Shown here: positions 1 to 5,622 of the stretch, in pieces | Numbering within the stretch: position 1 is the first letter of the stretch | How the letters are laid out: the number at the start of each line of letters is the position of its first letter | Made by a program: the position numbers and the translations under genes | The notes under the pieces: model-generated | The model's input: only the letters and a program-made list of their open reading frames with translations | What the model was told of the DNA's origin: nothing | Databases searched by the model: none | NCBI GenBank assembly: GCA_038326995.1 | Contig: JBBQKP010000213.1 | Span: forward strand, 1 to 5,824 | Reading direction: 5' to 3' | From: JBBQKP01 sp038326995 | Lineage (GTDB): Bacteria > Planctomycetota > Phycisphaerae > Tepidisphaerales > Tepidisphaeraceae | DNA length: 5,824 bases

Positions 1-1
1 G

Positions 2-322
2 GTGCCGGTGGGGTATGAGGCGCAGGTCAGGCCGCGATCGGGGCTGTCGAGTAAGCATAAGATCACGCTGATCAACTGCGTCGGCACGATCGACGCGGAC
101 TATCGCGGCGAGGTGATGGTGCCCCTGATCAACCTCGGCTCGAGCGCGTTTGTCATCAGCCGCGGCGAGCGAATCGCACAGATGTTGATCGCGCCCGTTC
201 CCGAAGTCCGCGTCGTGGAAGTCGAATCGCTGGACGAGACAGAACGCGGCTCGGGCGGCTTCGGCAGTACGGGTGTAAGCAGCACGGATGTTGGCAATGC
301 GGGACTTTCGACGAAAAGCTAA
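2..322 (+). CDS. dut: dUTPase (dUTP diphosphatase), C-terminal part, 5' end outside the window
   Basis: Trimeric dUTPase hydrolyses dUTP to dUMP and pyrophosphate in the cytoplasm, keeping uracil out of DNA and supplying dUMP for thymidylate synthesis. Four of the five family motifs are visible in order: motif 2 RPRSGLSSKH (visible residues 10-19), motif 3 GTIDADYRGEV (28-38, with the Asp that is the usual catalytic base), motif 4 RGERIAQMLI (54-63) and the glycine-rich motif 5 ERGSGGFGSTG (81-91) that closes over the substrate. Motif 1 is missing because the gene begins before the window. The GTG at position 2 is an internal valine of the usual (I/V)P-x-GYEAQ stretch, not a start. Usual length is near 150 residues; 106 are seen here. 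About 15 residues, rich in Ser and Thr, follow motif 5. The downstream neighbour guaA is convergent, so the two are not co-transcribed. Confidence 0.94.
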   Translation: MPVGYEAQVRPRSGLSSKHKITLINCVGTIDADYRGEVMVPLINLGSSAFVISRGERIAQMLIAPVPEVRVVEVESLDETERGSGGFGSTGVSSTDVGNAGLSTKS

Positions 323-651
323 CCGGCACTTGTTCATACCAGCTACTTTTCTGGACCGGCAGTCATGACATTTCTGTCCGAAGTACGAGGCAGATGGCTT
401 GCCAGCCGGGCCGAAGGTTTGGAAAGGTCGGGACGCCTCCTCTATGTGCTGAGAACTTGAAGAGCCAGCCAGGCTTTGCCTGACTTGGGATTCATGCCGC
501 CGTGTTTTCCCACTTGACGAATTGCGTGCGAGAAATTACGTCATTTAAATCTCGTGTTTTGGTGACACATGAACCTATGCGTTGATGTGCGAACCTGCCT
601 CTTTTCTTTCTTTTCCTCGCTTCCCTCCTGCGCTATTTTCGTTTCACGTCT
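323..651. other. Convergent intergenic region between dut and guaA
   Basis: This 329-bp gap separates two genes that run toward each other. I see no tRNA, no classical hairpin-plus-T-run terminator and no convincing gene. It holds a weak hairpin near 465-488 and a pyrimidine-rich stretch at 598-629, reported separately. A 31-codon reading frame at 365-460 lacks any recognisable motif. Confidence 0.7.
465..488. terminator. Weak hairpin between convergent dut and guaA
   Basis: CAGGC (470-474) pairs perfectly with GCCTG (478-482) across a TTT loop. The stem can continue through a small internal loop with CCAG (465-468) against TTGG (485-488), including one G-U pair. It lies in the gap between two convergent genes, where a shared terminator would be expected. 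No T-run follows on either strand, so an intrinsic-terminator role is doubtful. Confidence 0.25.
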
Positions 652-2232
652 CTACTCCCACTCGATCGTCGCAGGCGGTTTGGAGCTGATGTCGTACACC
701 ACGCGGCTCACGCCTTTCACTTCGTTCACAATCCGGTTGCTCATCGTCGCAAGAAGCTCGTACGGCAATCGGCTCCAGTCGGCGGTCATGAAGTCCGTGC
801 TTTCGACGGCACGCACGGCGATCACACCGTCGTACGTTCGGCCGTCGCCCATCACGCCCACCGTGCCGACGGGAATGAGCACGGCAAACACCTGACTCGT
901 CTTGCGGTATAAGTCGCCGGCGATGAGTTCTTCGAGCACGATCTCGTCCGCGTCGCGCAGCACACGCAATCGCTCGGGCGTGATGTCGCCCATGATGCGA
1001 ACCGCGAGCCCGGGGCCCGGGAAGGGATGACGCCAGACGAGATGTTCGGGCAGGCCCAGGGTCTCACCGACTTTTCGCACTTCGTCTTTGAAGAGGTCGC
1101 GAAGGGGCTCGATGAGTTTGAAGCCGAGCTCTTCGGGCAGCCCGCCGACGTTGTGGTGGAGTTTGATGTTGGCGGCGGTTCCTGCGTAGCCGTGGCCGGA
1201 TTCGATGACGTCGGGGTAGAGCGTGCCTTGTGCGAGAAAGGTGACGCCGCCCAGGTCGGAGCTGATCACAGCGGCCTCGCGGTTGAAGGCCTGGATGAAT
1301 TCACGTCCGATGATCTTTCGTTTTTGCTGCGGGTCGGTGACGCCCTTGAGCGCGTCGAGAAATTGATTCGAAGCGTCGCTGGTTCGCAGGTCGATTTTGA
1401 AATGATCGCGAAAGGTCTTTTCGACGAAGGCGCGTTCGCCCTTGCGCAGCAGGCCGTTGTCGACGAAGATGCAGGTCAGTTGCGGGCCGATGGCTTTGTG
1501 CAGGAGCGCGGCGGTGACGGAGGAATCGACGCCTCCCGAGAGCCCCAGAATAACGCGTTCTTTGCCCACTTTCTCGCGCACCAGTTGGACTGCGGAGTCG
1601 ATGAAGTTGCCCATGGTCCAGTCGCCTTTGGCACGGCAAACGTCGTAGAGGAAATTCTGGAAGACCTGTTCGCCCCTTGGGGTGTGGGTGACTTCAGGGT
1701 GGAACTGCACGCCGAAGAACGGCATGGTTTTGTGCATCGTCGCGGCGAAGGGGCAGGTGGGCGTGGTGGCCAGGGCGACGAAGTCGTCGGGCAGGTTATG
1801 AATCTGATCGCCGTGCGACATCCACACGGTGGTTTCCTGGGGAAGATCGCGGACGAAAGGGTGATCGGAAATGATCTTGAGGTGCGCCCGGCCGAACTCG
1901 CGCGCGGGCGCGGGCTTCACCTCGCCGCCCAGCATTTGTGCGGCCAATTGCATGCCGTAGCAGATTCCTAAGACGGGAATATTCAGCTCGAAGCAGAGGT
2001 CGAACAAGCCCGGATCGCACTTGGGCGCCCCGGCCTCGTAGACGCTTGCAGGCCCGCCCGAAAGGATGATGCCGACGGGCATTTTTTCGCGGATTTGGGC
2101 GAGCGAGATGTCGGGACGACAGAGCTCGGAGTAGACGCCTTGCTCGCGCACGCGTCGGGCGATGAGCTGGGCGTATTGCGAGCCGAAATCGAGGATCAGG
2201 ACGGTCTGTGTCGCGGGCTGAATGGCGGGCAT
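652..2232 (-). CDS. guaA: GMP synthase (glutamine-hydrolysing)
   Basis: GMP synthase converts XMP to GMP using ATP and ammonia from glutamine, the last step of de novo GMP synthesis, in the cytoplasm. From the chosen start (526 residues, close to the roughly 525 of E. coli GuaA) the class I glutamine amidotransferase domain comes first: LDFGSQY (14-20), nucleophile elbow LGICYGMQ with Cys91, and GVQFHPEVTHT with His178 and Glu180 completing the triad. The ATP-pyrophosphatase domain follows, with PP-loop SGGVDSS (232-238), FVDNGLLRKG and QGTLYPDVIES (335-345). The C-terminal dimerisation domain has RHPFPGPGLAVR (401-412) and the typical ending YDISSKPPATIEWE. All key residues are present. The frame stays open to an ATG at 2346, which would add 38 residues without family counterpart. 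Third-position GC in that stretch is about 17 of 37 codons, against 16 of 20 just inside the gene. Neither start has a clear Shine-Dalgarno site. The gene stands alone, divergent from the gene at 2890. Confidence 0.97.
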   Translation of the reverse strand: MPAIQPATQTVLILDFGSQYAQLIARRVREQGVYSELCRPDISLAQIREKMPVGIILSGGPASVYEAGAPKCDPGLFDLCFELNIPVLGICYGMQLAAQMLGGEVKPAPAREFGRAHLKIISDHPFVRDLPQETTVWMSHGDQIHNLPDDFVALATTPTCPFAATMHKTMPFFGVQFHPEVTHTPRGEQVFQNFLYDVCRAKGDWTMGNFIDSAVQLVREKVGKERVILGLSGGVDSSVTAALLHKAIGPQLTCIFVDNGLLRKGERAFVEKTFRDHFKIDLRTSDASNQFLDALKGVTDPQQKRKIIGREFIQAFNREAAVISSDLGGVTFLAQGTLYPDVIESGHGYAGTAANIKLHHNVGGLPEELGFKLIEPLRDLFKDEVRKVGETLGLPEHLVWRHPFPGPGLAVRIMGDITPERLRVLRDADEIVLEELIAGDLYRKTSQVFAVLIPVGTVGVMGDGRTYDGVIAVRAVESTDFMTADWSRLPYELLATMSNRIVNEVKGVSRVVYDISSKPPATIEWE

Positions 2233-2520
2233 TTGGCGATGATATCCGGCAGCGGCTAGAAGATGAAGCGGCGAGGTGATCGCGGTTTGCATTGGTTGAT
2301 TTTCGTGCCAAGACTCGCGGTAAGTGGCTGGAGTGTTTTGCGACATGAATTGCCACGCCGATTTCCCTGAATTACTGCCGTTTTACAGCGATTCACCCTC
2401 ATTGACCCGCAATTCGCACCCATTTACCACCCGTTTGCGAGACATATTTCGCCACATCTCTCGGCCTAACTCCTGAGCATCAATTAGCTTACGCCGTCGT
2501 CACTCGTCTGATGCGATGTG

Positions 2521-2534
2521 AAATGTGCACATTT
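2521..2534. promoter_or_regulatory. Perfect 14-bp palindrome AAATGTGCACATTT
   Basis: The sequence AAATGTGCACATTT equals its own reverse complement over all 14 bases. It lies about 290 bp upstream of the guaA start at 2232 (175 bp if guaA starts at 2346) and about 355 bp upstream of the gene at 2890. Uninterrupted palindromes of this size in a divergent intergenic region are typical of binding sites for dimeric helix-turn-helix regulators. No regulator gene is present in the window, so the partner is unknown. Confidence 0.4.
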
Positions 2535-2641
2535 GAGTTCTCGTTTCTGATTTGCCGAGTGTGTGGGAAATACGCGTGCTTCAGGTGTTCCAATCGTGCA
2601 GCAGCGCATCGATGCGGGCGCGCAAATCCGAAGCGCGTAGG

Positions 2642-2661
2642 GTCTGCAAAGTGCGGCAGAC
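2642..2661. repeat. Small inverted repeat GTCTGC / GCAGAC
   Basis: GTCTGC (2642-2647) is the exact reverse complement of GCAGAC (2656-2661), separated by 8 bases. It could form a 6-bp hairpin in a leader transcript or be a protein-binding site upstream of the gene at 2890. No T-run follows, so it is not an obvious terminator. Its role is unknown. Confidence 0.3.
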
Positions 2662-2771
2662 GTTACAAGACTCTATAACGGTGCGACAAAACGTTGTTTC
2701 TGTCTGTTCAGTTTCTGCAGGAAATCCCTATCTCCTGTCGCGGAATCTTCCTCATGTGCACGTGCTGAAGG

Positions 2772-2816
2772 GCAATCTATTCTTTCTTTTAGCGATACAC
2801 GTTATCGCAATCTATT
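2772..2816. promoter_or_regulatory. Operator-like cluster: inverted repeat nested with a 10-bp direct repeat
   Basis: GCGATA (2792-2797) and TATCGC (2803-2808) form a perfect 6-bp inverted repeat around CACGT. The exact 10-mer GCAATCTATT occurs at 2772-2781 and again at 2807-2816, a start-to-start distance of 35 bp. The second copy overlaps the last two bases of the inverted repeat. The cluster ends about 73 bp before the ATG at 2890, where an operator or promoter for that gene would be expected. The arrangement is read directly; regulatory function is inferred. Confidence 0.4.
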
Positions 2817-2889
2817 AGTCCGCCCAAGACACGCCGTTAGCGTTAACGTATGTCGTGGCGGTGACACTTGAAAGAAAGTTGAAAGCATC

Positions 2890-3516
2890 ATGCAAAAAAG
2901 CGAAACAACCAGAGCTAAGAATCAGACCGATCGGGACTCTAATCCCGATCCGGTCACGTCTGCACCGGGGTCGCATCCTGTTTCGACGGGAGTAGGAGCA
3001 TTAGCGGCGGGCGCGGCTGGGGCGGCAATCGGTTCGATCGTGCCGGGAATTGGCACCGTCATCGGCGGCGTGGTCGGTACGATCGCCGGATCAGTCGGCG
3101 GAGGCTACGCCGGTAAGGCCGTCGGGGAAATGATCGACCCGACCGAAGACGATGCGACCAGCGACCGATACTGGCGTGAAAATCACAAGACCCGTTCATA
3201 CGCCAAGGATTCGAGCTACGACGAGCTCAAGCCCGCGTACTTGTATGGCTCATCTGTTGCCGATCGGATGGACATGGACGCGTACGACGAATCGCGAATT
3301 CGTAAAGAATGGGAAGCGAGTGAAAACAAGCGCCTTCCGTACGGAAAGGCCGCACCTGCGATTCGCGACGCATTCGATCGAAAGCTCAAGCTTCGCCAGG
3401 AGCGGATGACGGCTGCTAAGCAAAACGGCTCCACTGGTGCGGCGACGACAGAAAACGATAATTTCACTGTCGACAACACGGACAATACGCGCTCCGTGAA
3501 TGAACGCACCAGATGA
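2890..3516 (+). CDS. Glycine-zipper protein of unknown function, probably envelope or stress related
   Basis: This 208-residue protein has no signal peptide. A hydrophilic, charged N-terminus (1-30) leads into a Gly/Ala-rich hydrophobic segment at about 34-82 (GVGALAAGAAGAAIGSI, then GIGTVIGGVVGTIAGS) with small residues spaced as in glycine zippers, which pack membrane helices or helical hairpins. After EMIDPTEDD comes a polar region with YWRENHKTRSYA (94-105) and YDELKPAYLYG (110-120). A charged, probably helical segment follows (about 133-175), and the tail is rich in Asn and Thr. I recall similar uncharacterised proteins (hydrophobic glycine-zipper stretch, then a D-P-T-x-E-D, YWRxN and PAYxYG pattern) in many bacteria, often near stress genes; no function is established to my knowledge. 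The ATG at 2890 has only a weak GAAAG element (2881-2885) upstream. The next gene, 97 bp downstream on the same strand, encodes a membrane protein, so the two may act together. Confidence 0.85.
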   Translation: MQKSETTRAKNQTDRDSNPDPVTSAPGSHPVSTGVGALAAGAAGAAIGSIVPGIGTVIGGVVGTIAGSVGGGYAGKAVGEMIDPTEDDATSDRYWRENHKTRSYAKDSSYDELKPAYLYGSSVADRMDMDAYDESRIRKEWEASENKRLPYGKAAPAIRDAFDRKLKLRQERMTAAKQNGSTGAATTENDNFTVDNTDNTRSVNERTR

Positions 3517-3552
3517 TATTACAAGGTATATGAGTAGTTTGATATAACACAG

Positions 3553-3594
3553 GCTGCGGGGAGAACATCCGTTTCACCCCGCGGCAATTTTACA
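3553..3594 (+). terminator. Hairpin with T-run after the glycine-zipper gene (terminator or attenuator)
   Basis: GCTGCGGGG (3553-3561) pairs with CCCCGCGGC (3577-3585) over nine positions, one of them a G-U pair. The 15-base loop can itself fold a short helix (GAAC with GTT plus C). AATTTTA follows at once. This fits an intrinsic terminator 36 bp after the stop of the upstream gene. Because the next gene starts only about 20 bp later on the same strand, it could instead lower read-through into that gene or stabilise the upstream mRNA's 3' end. Confidence 0.6.
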
Positions 3595-3604
3595 ACTTTC
3601 ATTC

Positions 3605-3610
3605 GGAGAA
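3605..3610 (+). promoter_or_regulatory. Shine-Dalgarno site of the four-helix membrane protein
   Basis: GGAGAA, with the GGAG core at 3605-3608, lies 5 bases before the ATG at 3614. This is a good match in sequence and spacing and fixes that start. It contrasts with the weak or absent sites of guaA and the gene at 2890. Confidence 0.75.
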
Positions 3611-3613
3611 CTT

Positions 3614-4342
3614 ATGACACAGGGATATGCGAATAGCGGATCAGTAGTTGGAACGTCGGCGGATGTACGTGACAGGCCGATGACTACTGATGTGACAACT
3701 GTATCAACTCGACAACAGTTATCGTGGGGCGGAATTTTTGCAGGATTGCTGACGGCCCTTTCGGTAATGGTGGTGTTGTCGGTGCTCGGATTGGCGATAG
3801 GATTGTCGTCCGTCGATGCCAACGATAGAGCCGCGAATTACGGCTTGGGCGTTGGAATCTGGGGAGGCATCTCTGCTTTGATCGCCTTCTTTCTGGGCGG
3901 TTGGATGGCAGGCTGGACGAAGCCGACTGGTTACACATCAAACGGACTGGCGCAAGGCGCGGTGATGTGGATGCTTGCCATCGTGCTTCTCGTTTATCTG
4001 GTCGCAGGAGGCGTTGGTTCGATCATGAACGCCGCCGCCAGCACGGCAGCAACGAGCGCTCAAATTGCCGGCCAGGCAGCGAGTGCGACTGCAAATGCGG
4101 CCGCGAACGACCCGCAAGTGAGGAATGATGTCATGGCGACCACACAGCAGGCGACCCAGGACATCAGGGCGAAGGCCGACAAACTGTATCAGAAGGCGAC
4201 GCCGCAGAACGTCGAAAAAGCTGCCGGCATGGCAGCTGGTGGGGCATGGGGCACACTGGCCTCGCTCCTGTTGACGATGGTCGCGGCTGTCGCCGGCGGG
4301 CACTTCGGCTCGAGCATGAATCGAAACGTTGTTTCGATCTAA
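3614..4342 (+). CDS. Four-helix membrane protein of unknown function with an alanine-rich loop
   Basis: This 242-residue protein has four hydrophobic segments predicted as membrane helices: about 39-63 (GGIFAGLLTALSVMVVLSVL), 79-100 (GVGIWGGISALIAFFLGGWM), 113-137 (VMWMLAIVLLVYLVAGGVGS) and 206-230 (GGAWGTLASLLLTMVAAVAGG). The polar N-terminus (1-37) has no signal peptide. Between helices 3 and 4 lies a roughly 68-residue region rich in Ala, Thr and Gln (138-205), likely an amphipathic helix. The positive-inside pattern suggests both ends are cytoplasmic and this loop is outside. The QLSWGGIFAG opening recalls a broad group of small uncharacterised bacterial membrane proteins, but I cannot name a family with certainty. 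GGAG 5 bases before the ATG supports the start. In the first 20 codons only 8 end in G or C, well below guaA, which could mean low expression or a different origin. It follows the glycine-zipper gene on the same strand with a hairpin between them. Confidence 0.86.
   Translation: MTQGYANSGSVVGTSADVRDRPMTTDVTTVSTRQQLSWGGIFAGLLTALSVMVVLSVLGLAIGLSSVDANDRAANYGLGVGIWGGISALIAFFLGGWMAGWTKPTGYTSNGLAQGAVMWMLAIVLLVYLVAGGVGSIMNAAASTAATSAQIAGQAASATANAAANDPQVRNDVMATTQQATQDIRAKADKLYQKATPQNVEKAAGMAAGGAWGTLASLLLTMVAAVAGGHFGSSMNRNVVSI
4320..4338. repeat. 8-bp inverted repeat at the 3' end of the membrane protein gene
   Basis: ATCGAAAC (4320-4327) is the exact reverse complement of GTTTCGAT (4331-4338), with GTT between. 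It covers the last codons (NRNVVSI), ending one base before the TAA. It might fold at the mRNA 3' end. No T-run follows, and it may simply reflect codon choice. Confidence 0.35.
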
Positions 4343-4369
4343 AGGCACGGCGCGTAAGGGCCGCAGTAC

Positions 4370-4395
4370 GATGTGGATTTCTGATGTGGACTTCT
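4370..4395. repeat. Imperfect 13-bp tandem repeat
   Basis: Two adjacent 13-mers, GATGTGGATTTCT (4370-4382) and GATGTGGACTTCT (4383-4395), differ at one base. They lie just after the membrane protein gene and look like a local duplication. No function is evident. Confidence 0.5.
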
Positions 4396-4531
4396 GTTCA
4401 GCCGCACGAAAGACGTGTGACTGTAGAAATCGCAAACCGTCATGACGATGGGTCATTTCAGTGTACCACGACTTGCGAGCAGGTTGTCTCTTCAAAGATT
4501 GTTCACATTGAGCGACCTGCTGAACTATTTT

Positions 4532-4601
4532 AAATGCAATTAGCCAGTCTGTTGGCAGCCGGCTTATTGGGCCGGCTGCCTGAACAGACTGGTGCATTTT
4601 T
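4532..4601. terminator. Long interrupted stem-loop, probable bidirectional terminator
   Basis: Three paired blocks stack into one hairpin: AAATGCA (4532-4538) with TGCATTT (4593-4599), CCAGTCTGTT (4544-4553) with AACAGACTGG (4583-4592), and GGCAGCCGGC (4554-4563) with GCCGGCTGCC (4571-4580). That is 27 base pairs around a 7-base loop. The only interruptions are a 5-base bulge (ATTAG) and a 2-base bulge (TG). On the plus strand it ends in TTTTT (4597-4601); on the minus strand a shorter TTT follows, before AAAA. Its place between two convergent genes fits a shared intrinsic terminator, although the stem is longer than usual. Confidence 0.82.
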
Positions 4602-4659
4602 ATGGAGAAGAATATTGGGGAGAACGGAGGGCGATTTGTGCCCGCTTGGTCTCTCCTGA

Positions 4660-5586
4660 TTATCGGCGGCGACGCATCAACATGATCCCGACGCCCGCGA
4701 GAGCCATCAGCGAAGTGGGCTCGGGCACGAGCACGGCGATGTCAGCAACGGGTGTTGAGAATGCGCCGACGAGGGTCGCGGCGCCGGTCGCTGGGTTGAG
4801 CGTATAAAACGAGCTCGTGCCAGTGGTGCTGGTGAGCGAGGCGTAATAGACACCGGTCAGGCCTGAGATGTCGAAGCCGACCGCGTCGGTGGTGTCGAAA
4901 TTCAGGTTGCCGATCACAGTCGAAACGCCCGCGTTGAAGCTGGCATTTCCGCCGGCGAGTGAACCGACTTCGATCAGTGCGTTGAGGTTGGAGTCGATCG
5001 CCAGTTCACGCGTCGTGCCTACAGGAACGCCGCCGAGTTGGCTGTTGGTGTATGCCACGCCTGTGGTTCGGGGCGGCAAGATCAACGCGGGGACCACAGG
5101 GGCGTACGTCAGGGCCGGGTCGTTGCCTGCAGTTGCGCCTGTGTTTGGGACGAATCGGCGATTATTGGAAAGCGCGTCGACGTATCGAATGCGGTCGACG
5201 GTGGGGTTGAAGTCGATACCGATCAGAGTCGACGCAAGCGCCGGCGTGAATGCCGGACCCGAAGCGGTGGCCAGACCGGTGACGGTGTTGATCGAATAGA
5301 TGATGCTCGACGTGCTGATGCCGTAGATTCTTTGATCAAGAGGCCGCTGGTCGATGCCAAGGATGCGTTCGCCGGTGGCGAGACCTGAAATGTTGACAGA
5401 GGTGGTGGTTCCGGGCGTGGCGGAATTGAACTGCAGAAGCTGATTGGTGGGGGTCAGGCCGATGATTGTCTCGGCCGAGGCGACCGAGGCGATCGAGGTA
5501 ATTGAAGCGACGCCAAGAACGGCCGAGGCTAAGTTGAGACGGGTGATGGAAGGGGTGCTGAAACGGGTGCTGAAACGGGTCGACAT
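4660..5586 (-). CDS. Secreted DUF4394 protein with PEP-CTERM sorting signal
   Basis: From the chosen ATG this is a 308-residue exported protein. The N-terminus has basic residues, a hydrophobic stretch (about 18-36) and an ASA cleavage site after residue 38, a classic Sec signal peptide. The mature part (about 39-284) matches the DUF4394 type: ETIIGLTPTNQLLQFNSATPGT, GERILGIDQRP..QRIYGI (72-90), then GIDFNPTVDRIRYVD (123-137) followed by NNRRFVPNTG, and late GFDISGLTGVYYAS and YTLNPATGAATLVG. The repeated G-I-D-x-x-P-x-x-(D/Q)-R-I pattern suggests a repetitive, possibly beta-propeller-like fold; its role is unknown. The C-terminus has VPEP (287-290), a short hydrophobic helix and RRRR: the PEP-CTERM signal recognised by exosortase, which in known systems processes proteins for the cell surface. 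No exosortase gene is in the window. An in-frame ATG at 5631 would add 15 residues, but AAGGAG sits 7 bases before the ATG at 5586, fixing that start. Confidence 0.94.
   Translation of the reverse strand: MSTRFSTRFSTPSITRLNLASAVLGVASITSIASVASAETIIGLTPTNQLLQFNSATPGTTTSVNISGLATGERILGIDQRPLDQRIYGISTSSIIYSINTVTGLATASGPAFTPALASTLIGIDFNPTVDRIRYVDALSNNRRFVPNTGATAGNDPALTYAPVVPALILPPRTTGVAYTNSQLGGVPVGTTRELAIDSNLNALIEVGSLAGGNASFNAGVSTVIGNLNFDTTDAVGFDISGLTGVYYASLTSTTGTSSFYTLNPATGAATLVGAFSTPVADIAVLVPEPTSLMALAGVGIMLMRRRR
5553..5580 (-). repeat. 12-bp tandem repeat inside the signal peptide coding region
   Basis: The unit GGGTGCTGAAAC (plus strand) occurs at 5553-5564 and 5565-5576, with a partial third copy GGGT at 5577-5580. 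It is in frame and encodes the STRFSTRFST repetition at the N-terminus of the PEP-CTERM protein. A change of one unit would add or remove four residues without a frameshift. Confidence 0.8.
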
Positions 5587-5592
5587 GATTTC

Positions 5593-5600
5593 TCTCCTTT
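5593..5600 (-). promoter_or_regulatory. Shine-Dalgarno site of the PEP-CTERM gene
   Basis: Read on the minus strand this is AAAGGAGA. Its AGGAG core ends 7 bases before the ATG at 5586. It is the strongest ribosome-binding site in the window and decides between this start and the upstream ATG at 5631. Confidence 0.85.
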
Positions 5601-5622
5601 GACTTGTAACACGTAATCTCGA

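Larger units (their letters stand above)
2233..2889. other. Long divergent control region between guaA and the glycine-zipper gene
   Basis: If guaA starts at 2232, about 657 bp separate it from the plus-strand gene at 2890 (543 bp if it starts at 2346). The region is less GC-rich than the flanking guaA. It contains a 14-bp palindrome (2521-2534), a 6-bp hairpin (2642-2661), an operator-like repeat cluster (2772-2816) and a short tandem CGTTAG/CGTTAA near 2839. I could not place a convincing sigma-70 promoter for either gene. A plus-strand frame at 2552-2818 shows no family motif and looks like chance. No purine riboswitch core was recognised upstream of guaA. Confidence 0.6.
4343..4659. other. 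Convergent intergenic region with repeats and a long hairpin
   Basis: This 317-bp gap lies between the membrane protein gene (plus) and the PEP-CTERM gene (minus). Beside the long stem-loop at 4532-4601 it holds an imperfect 13-bp tandem repeat (4370-4395, GATGTGGAtTTCT then GATGTGGAcTTCT), a 10-bp palindrome CGTCATGACG (4438-4447), and a 7-bp inverted repeat AGCAGGT/ACCTGCT (4478-4484 and 4515-4521) with a 30-base loop. Short open frames across it show no protein-family features. I see no tRNA. Confidence 0.6.

Noticed and set aside
365..460. 31-codon plus-strand frame between dut and guaA
   Set aside because: No Shine-Dalgarno site and no hallmark of a leader peptide or toxin; compatible with chance.
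1027..1971. Long plus-strand open frame of 314 codons
   Set aside because: It lies fully antisense to guaA, whose catalytic motifs are all intact. High third-position GC commonly opens antisense frames, and the translation shows no family motif.
2233..2560. Possible purine riboswitch upstream of guaA
   Set aside because: I could not find the conserved core and paired loops of a purine riboswitch in the minus-strand leader.
2552..2818. Plus-strand frame of 88 codons upstream of the glycine-zipper gene
   Set aside because: No ribosome-binding site, no recognisable motif, irregular composition, and it overlaps the operator-like repeats.
4343..4531. Possible tRNA or small RNA after the membrane protein gene
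   Set aside because: The short palindromes do not form a cloverleaf, and no T-loop sequence was found.
3938..4597. Minus-strand frame of 219 codons
   Set aside because: It is antisense to the four-helix membrane protein gene and runs into the long stem-loop. The translation is Arg-, His- and Cys-rich with no domain pattern.
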